Of a stretch of 64,000 bases of DNA, positions 24,888 through 37,359 are shown piece by piece. Under the pieces are notes generated by a model. The model worked only from the letters and a program-made list of their open reading frames with translations, made no database searches and was not told where the DNA came from. Position 1 is the stretch's first letter. Every line of letters begins with the position of its first letter. A program made the position numbers and the translations under genes. Source of the stretch: Malus domestica (taxonomy: Eukaryota; Streptophyta; Magnoliopsida; Rosales; Rosaceae); contig NC_091675.1 of the NCBI RefSeq assembly GCF_042453785.1, positions 20,322,501 to 20,386,500 of the forward strand, written 5' to 3'.

Positions 24888-25530
24888 CTAGCTAGATGGG
24901 GCGGGGAGCGAGCGAACGTTGCATGACCAAACTGTTTGATACGCGCATATGGTTGATAACTATTGATAGTCATTTATATTATTTGGGATACCACACGCCA
25001 CAGTTGCAATATGGTCACTAGAAATATGTGTATTTAATACACCTAGTTTACAAGGTATTGCATGCAATGAGAATGTCATTGTGACATTATCTAAAACCAG
25101 CCAATTGCCATTACCACGTTGAATAGTTAAAGCACGTAATTGTACGTGACTTTGGAACTACTACAATTACATCCTGACATAAGTAAATTTTTCTCGTAGT
25201 TTATACATGACCTTTCTTATAATTTCTACTTTACTATAATAAAATTTTATAATTATCAGCTTTTAGTACTCAAGTTTTTATGTCTTACTTTCTTACTCAA
25301 ACATTTGACTTTCTACTATTTTCATATACATCCGTTAGTCTATTTGTTAAATCTTTCGTTAACCTATGACATGACATGCCTTTGCACCACCGAAAAGTAT
25401 ACTTTGGGTAGTAAAGTAAAAAGTTTGGGAGACTGAAGGTTTGTCACGTCAACAGTTAAATAGAAGACTTAACAAATTTACAAAAGTGGTAGATAAATAA
25501 AAAATCAATAAAAAGAGACTATAGAAACTT
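24888..25530. other. Intergenic, nothing recognised
   Basis: AT-rich sequence between two Tourist-like elements; no gene or repeat ends seen. Confidence 0.5.
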
Positions 25531-25533
25531 TAA

Positions 25534-26395
25534 GGCCTTGTTTGGCACACCGTATAAGACACCGGATAGTACTAATAATACAGTGTACGGTGTTTGGTGG
25601 CCGTTTGGATTAAATAAGCACCGGATTAAATAATCTGGGCCCACCTTTTTTATCCGGTGTTTACCTGCTTGCTTATATCATCCAAATTCCCAGCATAATT
25701 TAGTCGGCCTCGCTCTTGCTCACGCTTCCTCTCCGCTCGCAAACTCGATCCCCTCTCTCTCGCCTTCTCTTGGCATTGTCGTCCTCCCCATCACCTTCTC
25801 TCGCCACCACCGTCCTCACTGTTGCCTTCTCTCACCGTCGCTATGTCGCCGTTGCTTTCTCTCGCCATCTTTGCTCTCCTAGTCCTCATCCCCTTCCTTG
25901 TCGTCCTCTCCTTGTGGCCTTCCTCATTGCCTACTCGTCGTCCTCCCCTGCAACTGGGTTTTCTGCAATCGGGTTTTCTGCCGTCGTTTTCTGCGGCGGA
26001 GATATGATTTCAATTTGCTGTTTGAATTTATTTGGGATTCTTCTGCGGTTGGGGAAGAAGAAGAAGAAGAGAGAGGGAGGGAGTTTGGGGAACAATTATT
26101 TGGGATTCTTCTGTGGTCGGGGAAGAAGAAGAAGGGAGAGAGAGAGGGAGGGAGTTTGGGGGGTGCAGAGAGATCTGGAACAAGATTTCAGTTTTTTTAT
26201 TTTTTTTATTTTAAGTTTAATTTTATTTTAAGTGTGATTCCTCCTATTCGATATAATACCAAACACAGTATAAATAATACGGTCATTAATCCGATACTGC
26301 ACCAAACACCCGATTAATTTAGTCAGTACTATCCGGTGACTATTTATCCTCTCCAACAGAAATAGTCAGTACAGTCCGAGCTGCCAAATGGGGCC
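25534..26395. mobile_element. Tourist/Harbinger-like element, 862 bp, with C/T-rich cargo
   Basis: Ends GGCCTTGTTTGGCACAC and, inverted, GGCCCCATTTGGCAGCTC, inside TAA duplications (25531-25533 and 26396-26398). Subterminal GGTGTTTGGT/CACCAAACACC motifs are also inverted. Between the arms lies about 300 bp of strongly C/T-rich, GC-rich DNA with a duplicated GAAGAAGAAG...GGAGGGAGTTTGGG block. The 171-codon plus frame there (25716-26231) is low complexity and I do not call it a gene. The element is longer than a typical MITE. Confidence 0.8.
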
Positions 26396-26398
26396 TAA

Positions 26399-28137
26399 AA
26401 AATAAAAGCTGAAAATTCAGAAAGTTCAAAATAGTAATATAAAAATTACTCACTTTCCAACAAAGAGTTAGGCCATTAGATCATTTACCAATATAAAACA
26501 ATGTTTTTAGATTATAATTAGAGAGGAAAACTAGAGTCAGATATTGAATAAATTGCCCTCTCTGTAGAACTAAGAAAGTGTGCTGCTGAGGTTAAACTTG
26601 ATTTAGCCAAAAGTTGCAAGCACAAAAATGAAAAAGATGGCTGTGCAGAAAATGTTATTGTTAGGTTTAGCGTAACCAGCAAAAGGAGATTCTTGGGGGT
26701 CCTATTAGGATCTTACAGACCTTTTTGACATCGACCACCCTCCAAACTTTCTTTCTCAAATCTCAATCTCAGAATTACACCTTACCCTTTACAAATTATG
26801 TTTTGAAATTATGTCTTCTTTTTAATATATGGTTTTCATGGCGGTTGGTGAAGAGAAATGACCATGATTAATTTTGTCGATTAATAATTAATTACTAATT
26901 ATCCATAACAAGTAGTACACACTTTACCATCACTCCCTCTTTATCTAAGGTGTGAAGCACAAGGTTCTTTCAGGGACATGGATGATCATTGCATTTGTTG
27001 CAGCAACTAACTCTAAATTAACATTTTATTCACAAATATATTACTTCTAGACTCTAAGACCATAGAGAATTAGAGATTGGAATTATAAAGACCAATTGTT
27101 AGAGCCTAATTGATGGAATTTGTTTGTACCTAATTTCTAGCTTATTTGTGAGTGGAAAAAGTTGAATTAAAACTTGTATTTTGTCATTTATATGAGGTGA
27201 TGATTGATCATAATGCAAATTAGAGTGGATATATCCTGTGGCTAATTTATATAAGCATATATATGATATATCCTGGCAATATTACAGTTATGTTGGTTTT
27301 GTTATTGGAATTATTATAATAAAAAGATAGAGAAGAGAGTGTTGGAGGTTGAACCCAAACCACTCATGGTGTGTGTGTCAATGAAGTAACAATGAAACAG
27401 ACTGAAAAAGGGGGAAAAGAGCACAAAGCAATTCATGTGCAATTGAATTGGTAGCAATTTATGAGAAATGGTATTGGCACATGTGCTGCTAAGTGTAATA
27501 TTTGAATTGGTTCACTCTAGACGACATCCTTTTCCATTTTTTTTTCCCTTATTCAATAAATGTCTATATGAGATTTGAACCTTAAACTTGTTCTAGTAAC
27601 ACTCAATATATATAGAGGTCGCATTCGCATGTGAGATTTGAACTTAGAACCTCTTTCAACTGTGTGAGGGTATGCTGATATATTGTTAAAGAGGTTATCA
27701 TCTTGAACAGGAACTCTCTAGAGGTATGGAAATGGGGGCATATGGGCCATTGATTGAGAAAGGATTCGAATAGATGCCATGATGTGCAATGGGTTAGTTG
27801 AGGTGTCCTCTGCGAGCAGCATGAGCAGCACATATAGCTATGTTAAAGAGAGCTTTCTAAGGTTTCAGTGGAATGTCCAAGTCGAATCGATGATGATGAT
27901 GATGGCGTTGATGATAACGCGTTGATCGAATTGACTTGTTAGATCTGTTGCTTGTGTTGCACAGACATACCTCTTTTGGTTCTTGATACATTTTGGCCCT
28001 GATTAAACATGTTGGTTTGTGCTTGTTTTTGTCAAAAAGGTCTAATACATTCTTTGTCTCTAGCTCTTACCTCTTTTTCTTTTAGAAAACTTTTTTTTTT
28101 CAGTCACATTAATTTCTGTAGATGGATGAAAACTGTA
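26399..28137. other. Intergenic, nothing recognised
   Basis: AT-rich with no recognisable coding exon. A 76-codon minus frame (27603-27833) shows no domain. A (GAT)n run lies near 27888-27903. Confidence 0.5.
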
Positions 28138-28142
28138 GTAAA

Positions 28143-28445
28143 TGTTAGTGTGTAAATTGTGATCTGATGTGGCAGTTGTAATTCTAGCTCATATTGCTAG
28201 AATAATTAGCTAAGTGCTAATTTGGTTGTATGTTTTTTATTTGAGTCTCATAGGTCTTAAGTAAGTAAGGTGCCATGTGTCTACATCTCATAGGGTGTAA
28301 GATGGAAGGCTGAGATTGCCTTGATGTATTTTGAATACTGCCAAAAGTGTATAACTGTTAGAAGTAGAGTGGTATTCCTTCACACTCTTTCTCTAGCGCA
28401 TGTCATGGTGAATGTGTGAAAATCTCATAGTCATATTCTTTGTTG

Positions 28446-28477
<32 letters not shown>

Positions 28478-28527
28478 AGCGCATGTCATGGTGAATGTGT
28501 GAAAATCTCAGAGTCATATTCTTTGTT

Positions 28528-28575
<48 letters not shown>

Positions 28576-28672
28576 ATCATCATCCTTCATTTTGTATTAA
28601 GAATTCATCTAAATTCTCTGTGAATCTATGAAGTCATAGCTCAAAGTGTACCATTTTCAATTTACTCTAAAA
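28143..28672 (+). repeat. 5' LTR of Copia C (expanded)
   Basis: 530 bp, longer than the 445 bp 3' LTR because an approximately 80 bp unit (TCTAGCGCATGTCATGGTGA followed by a CT microsatellite) is present twice, at about 28392 and 28475. The two (CT)n tracts are at 28447-28470 and 28530-28568. Confidence 0.88.
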
Positions 28673-30205
28673 TGGCCTTAGAGCCAGGTTGGGTCTTAAA
28701 TCTTTGGGCGTCGATTCTGTGAGTGGTAGTGAGTTCATTCTCACAACATCTTGTTGCAGAGAAACCAGTGAGAGAGAGGTGTGATCTTAGTCTAACATGG
28801 CTGGGTCTGGCGGAAGGGAGCTTCAAGCTCTGATATTCAACGGAGAAAACTTCAATTTCTGGAAAATTCGAATGAAGACGATTTTCTGATCTCACGAGTT
28901 ATGGAGTATTGTTGAGACAGGTTTTACTTCTCAAACAAAGGCGGACGAAGAGAGAACAGAGGTGGAGATGAAGCTGCATCGTGAAAATTTGGTCAAGGAT
29001 GCAAAGGCTATTGGAATCATTCAATGAGCTATATCGGATCAGATTTTTCCACGCATTGCAACTCTAGAAACTGCAAAAGCAGCATGGGATATTATAAAGT
29101 AAGAGTTCATAGGAAACAAGTACGATATGTGAAATTACAGGGTCTTCGTCCTGATTTTGAGTACACTCATATGAGTGAAGGTGAGTCTCTAGCTGCATAT
29201 TTGGCTAGGTTGTTTGATTTGATAAATCAGATGATGAGTTATGGAGAGCATCTTAGTAATCAAAGAATTGTGCAAAAGTTATTGATCAGTTTACCCAAAA
29301 CAAATGATAATATAGCTTCTGTTATAAAGAATACTAAAGATATTGAAGTAATTGATGCTCAAGATATGGTTACTATATTGAAAGGGTATGAACTGAGGCT
29401 AACTAGACATAGAGAAAGTAGTACTGAGCGTGCATTTACTAGTTTGAATATCTCACCTAAAAATGGTAAATTTGGTAATCAAAATGTCAATGCTGGTGGA
29501 ACAAAATTTCAAAAGAATTTCAAGTTCAAAGGGAAGTAGTGGAATAATAAGTTCACCCCAGGTGTAAGAAATGAAACTAGCAACACTGATGGTGCTTGCA
29601 AATACTATGATAGACTCTACTATGGAAAGTGTTGGATGAAAGAGAATATCAAATGTCATAAGTGTGGCAAGCTTGGCCATATGGCCAGGGTCTGTAATCT
29701 CAATAAGAATGTTCAGCAAGGGAATTTTTGCAAACAAAGTGGAGGAACCTGGAAATCTTTTTCTTGTTAAACAAACAAGTGAAGTGAAAACTGTAAGTGA
29801 CATCTGGTATATAGATAGTGGATGTAGCAATCATATAACCTCCAGAGAATATCTGTTTGTGGATATTGATAGAAGTATTAAAGCAAAAGTACAAGTTGGC
29901 ACATGAGTTCTAGTTGATGTGAAAGGCAAATGAACTCTTGTTATTGACACTGAGAAGGGAAAGAGGTATATAAGAGAAGTCATGCTAGTACCTGGACTTG
30001 TAGAGAATTTACTCAGTATTGGACAGATGACTGAACATAGGTATCTTCTTGTGTTTGGTGATTACAAGGTGGATATCTTTGATGACAAAACACTGACAAA
30101 CTTAGTGGTTAGTGTGAAGCAAAAGAGGAACATGTGGTTTCCATTATTGTTCAAATCCAATTAAAAACTAATATGCATCAGTGTGCTACAATGTGGCATA
30201 CAAGG

Positions 30206-31899
30206 CCGGTCTTGAGTTTTTGGATGCCCAGTGCGAAAGCTCAAAATGTGCCCTTTTTTAATACTGAAATATATGTTTAAAAAATATTTAAAGAGAGCTG
30301 GAACCCAATCGAAGCTGGGGGGCTAGGCCCTCATGCCTAAATTATATTACTTGAGAAAATATACAACGGGGTGGACATAGTACCTAAACCCCGACAATAA
30401 AAAATACAATCATATACAACCATTCCTAGCAAAGCTCCTTGAAATTTCAACCTTTAAGAAATTGTCTTCTAGCATTTTTTGAAGCAAAATCATCAATTAT
30501 ATCATCATACTCCAAGTCTTCAATCTCATCATTTTCAATGCATAAGATTGCTAATCCATTTAGCCTATCTTGAGTCATAGTGGTCCGAAGGTAAGATTTT
30601 AATAATTTCAATTTTGAAAAACTTCTTTCTGCAGATGCCACAGTCACATGTATATACTTAACAGTACATGATAAGCAATCAAGACATTAGGACACATGTC
30701 AGTTTCTTTTACAAAGTTTGCTATTTCCATGGATGTCCAAGGGTTATTAGAGAGAAATTCTTGTTCAAGTAACATCATTTGCAACACCTGTAATTCAAAA
30801 CATAAGTCAGCTCCATCTACATCCATGGTATTTCCATGTTTCAAATTTGCTTCAAGATTCATACAATTTTCTATTAGTTGTTGATCATCCAATGAAATTA
30901 ACTTCAGTGCATCAAACAAGAAGCCAAAAATAGATTCAAAAGTCTTTAACTGTTCAAACCTGTTTTTCAGTTGAGAAAGAGGAATATACACAATAATAAG
31001 AAAATAATTTGTTCTAAATGATTCTTCAGTAGATTGTTGTTCCCTCTCATTACCATCAACTTCATCATGATGTCTTTTTCTAGGTCTATGACGTTTAGTT
31101 TGAAAAATAGGGTCAATTTCCGAATCAAGTGCAATGTCTTTAGCATCACGCATAGCAGAAGCGAAACCAGTTTCTCTATAATTTTCAAAAAAGGTAACAA
31201 GTGCTTCCAATGCCTTTATAGCAACATCAAGACGCATGTCTTCAGATTGTAATTTTGTGCTCACCATGTTAATCTTCAACAAAATGTCATACCAAATAAC
31301 CAAACTTAATACAAAATCAAAACTGGAAAGTTCTCCTGATGCTAAACATCCTGCATCCCTACTCAATTGGGGATTCTCAGTAATTTCCACCAACGTAAAC
31401 AATGCATTTCTAACTTGGGCTACTAGGGATTTAATTGCTTTAACAATTTCAATGTGACTTTCCCATCAAGTAGTTGACAATGATTTCAAAGTTAAACCAT
31501 CAACATGTTCAAACAAAATATTCCAACGCTTTGTAGAGTTGGAAAACACCGTATATATGCATTGAAATGATCCAAAAAAAGATTTTGCTTTAAGACATGA
31601 ACTTGCCATATCACAAACTATTAAATTAAGACAATGAGAACCACATGGCATGTAAAAGGCTCTGGGATTTATGTCTAGCAATCTTTTCTGGACACCTTGG
31701 TGTTTCCCTTTCATGTTAGATCCATTATCATAACCTTGTCCCCTCACATTATCAATATCAAGATCAAATATCATGTCTAGCAATCTTTTCTGGACACCTT
31801 GGCTTCTTTTATTGTTTTTAATGATTGCGGTTTTGACTTTTGAAGCTAAAGTAATTATCCACTCATTTTGGATTTTATGGCTCAAATACTGATTCTTGG
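30206..31899 (-). mobile_element. Truncated hAT transposon nested in Copia C
   Basis: It separates Copia codons for ...CATMWHT from RFGHLNYRSLKQL. Flanking 8-mers ATACAAGG (30198-30205) and ATAGAAGG (31900-31907) agree at 7 of 8, the hAT target length. Minus-strand translation gives the C-terminal part of a ZMYM/TTF-type hAT transposase: GYDNGSNMKGKHQGVQKRLL, FYMPCGSHCLNLIVCDMA, and finally ASAERSFSKLKLLKSYLRTT with MTQDRLNGLAIL (hAT dimerisation region, 30560-30640). The left end (GGCCGGTCTTGAG) resembles hAT termini. The N-terminal half and right end are missing, and frameshifts separate the pieces. It is dead and younger than Copia C. Confidence 0.85.
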
Positions 31900-34568
31900 A
31901 TAGAAGGTTTGGACACCTAAATTATAGGAGTCTGAAGCAATTACGGGAACATGATATGGTTCTTGGATTACTTGTGATGCATGATAGTGAAGGTGTGTGT
32001 CAAGGATGAGCATTGGGAAAGAATTACATAGAGTATTTTCCAAAAGAATCAACTTGGAGAGCAAAGATGTCACTGAAACTAATACACCCAGATGTGTGTG
32101 GCCCAATGCAAACATCAACAATGAGCAGAAATAGGTACTTCATTACATGCATTGATGACTACTCAAGTATGTGATGGATCTATTTCTTGAGACACAATTC
32201 AAAAGTCTTCCATGTGTTCAAGAAGTTTAAGGCTATGGTAGAGTTTCAAAGTGGTTATTCTGTGAAGAAATTGAGAACTGATAGAGGAGGAGAATTCATT
32301 TCAAATGAGTTTGAAAAGTTTTGTGAATCTTTGGGGTTAGAGAGCAGCTCACTGTTGCATATTCTCCACAATAGAATGGAGTTGCAGAAAGGAAAAACAG
32401 AACTATAGTGGAGATGGCTAAATGCATTCTTCATGAGAAAGACCTTTCATATAATTTCTGGGGTGAAGCAATGAACACATATGTGTATTTGCTAAACAAG
32501 TGTCCCACAAAAGCATTGGAGAATATTACACCCTTTGAGAAGTTCAGTGGAAGAAAACCTAGAATTAAACACCTGAGAGTGTTTGGCTCAGTGTGTTATT
32601 TTCTCATTCCAGAAAATTTGAGGCATAAACTAGAAGAAACTAGTGTCACTGGTATCTTCATTGGATATGGTACTTGTGAGAAAGGCTATAGAGTGCTTAA
32701 TCCTGAAACACATAAGGTGATACTCTTAAGGGATATGATCTTTGGTGAAAATGGCAAATGGCACTGGGAGAAACATAAAGTCAAGGAAGTGTGCATTCCA
32801 TTTTCTGCAAATGAATCTCTGGAGATGAGTGAAGTTGATGAAGGTTCAGATTCCATAGAACATGTTGTATCTAAAGGTTCTCAAATCCAAATTGATGGTT
32901 CTCCAGCTATTGTCTCTGGTGAATCAATCAGTTATGTCTCTATACCTCAGTATGATGATACTTCACTAAGATATAGAAACTTAAGTGAGATTTATGGAAG
33001 ATGCCATTTGTGTATCATTGAACCAGAATGCTATAATGAGGCTGCACAGGATGAAGCATGGAAGAAGGTAATTGAGGATGAAATATGTATGATTGAGAAG
33101 AATTAGACATGGGAATTGGTAAGGATACCATCTGATAAACCTGTGATTGGGGTAAAATGGGTGTATAAAACAAAGTTGAACTTAGATGGCTTAGTTCAAA
33201 AGAATAAAGCTAGGCTTGTTGCAAAAGGCTATGCACAAAAGCCTGGGATAGATTATAATGAAACCTTTGTACCTGTTGTAAGGTTAGACACAATAAAGAC
33301 TTTGATTGCACGGGCTGCAAAGAACAAGTTGAAGCTATTTCAGCTGGATGTGAAATCAGCTTTCTTAAATGGTGTACTTGAAGAAGAGGTGTATGTAGAT
33401 CAGCTAGATGGGTTCATTGTGCAATGAGATGAGGATAAGGTTTACAAACTGCACAAAGCTTTGTATGGTTTGAAACAGACACCTAGGGCGTGGTATGGAG
33501 AGATTAATTCATACTTTGCACAGTGTGGTTTCAAAAAGAGTACCAATGAGGCAACATTGTATACCAAGTGTAGAAAAGACTCAGAGATGATTATAGTGTC
33601 CATTTATGTTGGATATATAATCTATACTGGAAGCTGTCAAGATTTAATGGATGAATTCAAAGTTGATATGATGCATAAATATGAGATGATTGATCTGGGA
33701 CTCCTACATCATTTTCTTGGTATGAGAGTAATGTAAACTGAAGAATGTATTTTCATACACCAAAGAAAGTATGATTCATCTCTGTTGAAGAAATTTGGAC
33801 TCCAAGTGATAAATTGTAAACTTGTGAGCACACCACTGGTACCAAGTGATAAATTGAGAAATGAAGATGAAAGTGGAGCTGCAGATGAAGTTAAGTATAG
33901 AAAACTTGTAGGTAGTTTGTTGTATCTCATAGCAACTAGACCTGACATAATGTATGATGCATGTTTGTTAGTAAGGTTCATGCATTGTCCTACTAACAAA
34001 CATTATGGGATAGCAAAGAGGGTTCTAAGATATGTTCAGAGGACTCTTGACTTTGGCTTGGAGTACAAGAAAGGAAAAATAGCAATTCTAATATGATTCT
34101 ATGACAATGATTAGAGTGGTTCAAAAGAAGACATGAAAAACACATCTGGGTATGCTTTTACCTTTGGCAGTGGAGTTTTCTCTTGGGCTTCAATCAAGCA
34201 ATAATGTGTTGCTTTATCCATAGCTGAAGCAAAATATATTAGTGCATCTGAGGCAACAACAAAGATTACTTGGCTAAGGTTTGTTCGGAAGACTTTGGTG
34301 AAGTGCAATATGTTGCAACACCAATGAACTGTGACAATACTTCAGCCATAGCTATCACTAAGAATCCTATTTTTCATCATAAAACCAAGCATATAAACAG
34401 AAGGTATCATTTCATAAAGGAGGCATTGTAGCAAGTAGTGATTGATTTGGTTCACTATCCTATAAAGGAGCAAGTTGCTGATATCTTTACAAAGGCATTA
34501 GCAAGAAAGCAATTCACCAATCTTAGAGAACTTCTTGGAGTGAAATCAGTTCACAATTCAAAAGGGGC

Positions 34569-35013
34569 TATTAGTGTGTAAATTGTGATATGATGTATCT
34601 TTCTTATTTGAGTCTCATAGGTCTTAAGTAATTCTAGCTCATATTGCTAGAATAATTAGCTAAATGCTGATTTGGTTGTATCTTTCTGATTTAAGTCTCA
34701 TAGGTCTTAAGTAAGTAAGGTGCCATGTTTCTACATCTCATAGGGTGTAAAATGGAAGGCTGAGATTGCCTTGATGTATTTTGAATACTGCCAAAAGTGT
34801 ATAACCGTTAGAAGTAGAGTGATTCCTTCACTCTCACTCTTTCTAGCGCATGTCATGGTGAATGTGTGAAAATCTCAGAGTCATATTCTCTATTGCTCTC
34901 TCTTTCTCTTCTCTCTATCATCATCCTTCATTTTGTATTGAGAATTCATCTAAATTCTCTGTGAATCTGTGAAGTCATAGCTCATAGTGTACCATTTTCA
35001 GCTTACTCTAATA
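34569..35013 (+). repeat. 3' LTR of Copia C
   Basis: 445 bp beginning TATTAGTGTG (5' copy TGTTAGTGTG). Near its start the block TGAGTCTCATAGGTCTTAAG occurs twice, about 90 bp apart, unlike the 5' LTR, so the two LTRs have rearranged independently. Confidence 0.88.
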
Positions 35014-35018
35014 GTAAA

Positions 35019-36362
35019 TGCAAATAAAATAACAATAACAAAAAGAAAATTTAATTTCCTGAAATCATAGCAAAGTTTAGAGGGTTTTCAAATGCTGCAG
35101 GAAGTGGACTTGTCACTAAGGGGTATGGAACATCATATAAATGATTACACTTGACTCACTGCCTTACTGGGAAATAAATGTGATTGAGATTTCAAATACC
35201 ACTTTATAAATTTTTTTCCTTTTTCCAGTGATGTTTTTATGGCCTTAATTCCTTCATCTAATCTGCAGGCCACACTGGCCCCATTAGGGTTTCTGAAATC
35301 CTAGACCTGTAAACATCTTGTCTAAGTTATAAAATGATCGATTTAATCAATTATCATAAAGAGTTCATAATGCTGTTTGGAAAAAAAAACAGATAATAGT
35401 CAGCTTTATTTCAGGGTTGGGAATGAATGTATTTTTCTACACTACAACAAATTGTTTTAGGCAAAAATATGATGAAAGAGGAAGAGCTTTTTAATGCATG
35501 TAATCACAATGCATTCAATTTTAAGCATTGCACAGTTGTTTAATCCATCAAACCAGTCATAATTATTTTACTTTAAACTGACTCTTTGAAGAAGCAAGAA
35601 GATGAAAATAAAAGGTAATGGTACTTGTGTGCATGAACATATTGGTGGTTTTACTCACTCTTTTTATAATAAACACTAGCATATGGGCACACACAAAGTG
35701 TGTGAGAAATTTTTTTAGTTTTGTTTTTGAAATAGAAGGAGAAAGGAAGAGAGTGAAAGAGAATGTAGAAGTGGGAAGTTTTTATTGTTATTATTTTTAA
35801 TTAGAGATATATTAGGATTACATGTAGGTGAGGCTTTGGAAGAAAAAAAACAGCAAAATTTGGTTGTGTGAAATTATATTTCTACCCCATATTTCTTATT
35901 CATGTTATGTTTTAATTAGAGGGTTAAACTGGTAATTTCATAGGGTTTTGGTTGACAATGAGTATTTTATTAATTAGTAGAGATGAACTTAAGCAACAAA
36001 CACTAAATACAATTCCCAATTTTTCTTTCAGGGAAACCACAACGGTAAAAAAATTATAATACATGTGAGTCTCATAATGAGTATCTCATTATATATTAGC
36101 AACTAAGATCTCACATATGCACAACTACCTAGCATTCTCTGAAATTTAAAAGTAATGCCACTTTTGTTGCAAAACTAACTATTGAGAGAGAGAATAGTGA
36201 ATGTAGAGAAAAATAAAAGGGCTTGAGGAATCCTCATGCCTAGTGCCTTTATTTATACTAATTGTGATGAATTTTTTTGCCTACAAGTAATACAAAGCCT
36301 ATTAAGATTTGATCTCCAAATCACATTGTGATTCCTACTTTAAGTTTACACAATCACGCCAC
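35019..36362. other. Intergenic, nothing recognised
   Basis: AT-rich; short open frames only. No gene or element boundary identified. Confidence 0.5.
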
Positions 36363-36532
36363 TTAGTTCTACGGTCTAGTGGTATTTCTTTTTCACTTGT
36401 AAATGAGAGGTCTTAGGTTCAATTCTCGCCAAAGGTGAATTTGAATCACATCAGTACTAGCTTAAGACCTAGTAAGTGAGAGGTCTTAGGTTCAATTCCC
36501 CCAGAGTGTAGATATATCATTTGTTCGGAAAA
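36363..36532 (+). mobile_element. tRNA-derived SINE with poly(A) tail
   Basis: ACGGTCTAGTGGT (A box-like) and GGTTCAATTC (B box) as in the 23486 copy. A second AGTGAGAGGTCTTAGGTTCA block at about 36472 shows an internal duplication. It ends in GTGTAGATATATCATTTGTTC plus a nine-A tail. Its 3' end is included in the duplicated flank of Copia B. Confidence 0.65.
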
Positions 36533-37090
36533 AAAAATTGTACACAATCACATTCCAAAAGAAACACACCATCGACAATAACTTTTTTTCTTTCTTTTCT
36601 TTTTTCACTTAGTCTCTTACATGATTAAAGATAGGATTAAGTACCCAAAACTCCCAAACTTTTTAGTGTCATTCTATTGGTCTCAACTTTTTAAACAATC
36701 CAAACAAGTACCCAATTTATTGAAAAGTAAGCCCTAGTTAATTTGACAAAAATTTAATTGGAGCTTAACGGATGTGACATTTTCAATAGGTCGGGTACTT
36801 GTTTGGAATATATAAAAAGATTGAGACCAATTTAGAATGACACTAAAATGTTGGGGGTTTTAGGTACTTCATCCTTAAAGATATAATTGCATATTTTTGT
36901 CATAGAGTTAATTTCACTTTACCCTCAAGTTCGCCACTAATTGTATATTTAGGACTCATTTGGTAATATCAGCCTGAATTAGATAACTTCCTAATCTATA
37001 TTTAGTAATTATAGAATGAAGAAATAGGTGTCATATTGCATATTTTGTACAAGTTGCTTACAAAACAAAAATTAGTAATAAAGAACTAAT
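36503..37090. repeat. Flanking direct duplication, copy 1 (left of Copia B)
   Basis: About 590 bp running up to the 5' LTR of Copia B, from GAGTGTAGATATATCATTTG to TAATAAAGAACTAAT. It matches 43805-44396 almost end to end (about 96-97% identity by eye). It contains no gene. Confidence 0.92.
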
Positions 37091-37359
37091 TGTTGCAGTT
37101 CTATTAGATTAGGAATGTGATTGTGTAAATCCTAGTATATCTTGGAATATCTTTTATATTCCTATTAGGAGTTGATTACCTATTAAATGTTGTAATCCTA
37201 AAGGGAAAGGTTTTTACATATCCTACTACTATAAATAAAGGCACAATGGGGTGGAATAGAATACACCCACAATTACACATCTCTCTCATTCGCTCTGCCT
37301 ATTGTCGCACCCCTCTTTCTATGACCTCTATATTTGTTCAGTAAATTATGCCTACAACA

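Larger units (their letters stand above)
28143..35013 (+). mobile_element. Copia retrotransposon C, inactivated, with a nested hAT
   Basis: Bounded by LTRs (28143-28672 and 34569-35013) and a perfect GTAAA duplication (28138-28142 and 35014-35018). A degenerate Met-tRNA-type primer site, TGGCCTTAGAGCC, follows the 5' LTR, and AAAAGGGGC precedes the 3' LTR. Gag starts about 28797 (MAGSGGRELQALIFNGENFN) and has the zinc knuckle CHKCGKLGHMARVC near 29655. Protease is marked by WYIDSGCSNHIT (29805), then integrase (LRTDRGGEFISNEF near 32275) and RT (VIGVKWVYKTKLNLDG, then LYGLKQTPRAWYGEINSYF). Several stop codons interrupt gag-pol, and the RT active-site box reads YVGY instead of YVDD. The RNase H tail is scrambled by frameshifts. 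The 1.7 kb hAT at 30206 splits pol before integrase. Confidence 0.92.

Noticed and set aside
25716..26317. 139- and 171-codon plus-strand open frames
   Set aside because: Low-complexity Ser/Pro/Leu and Arg/Glu sequence inside a transposon interior; no domain and no codon signal.
28412..28600. 62-codon Ser/Leu-rich frame
   Set aside because: Translation of the (CT)n microsatellites in the Copia C LTR.
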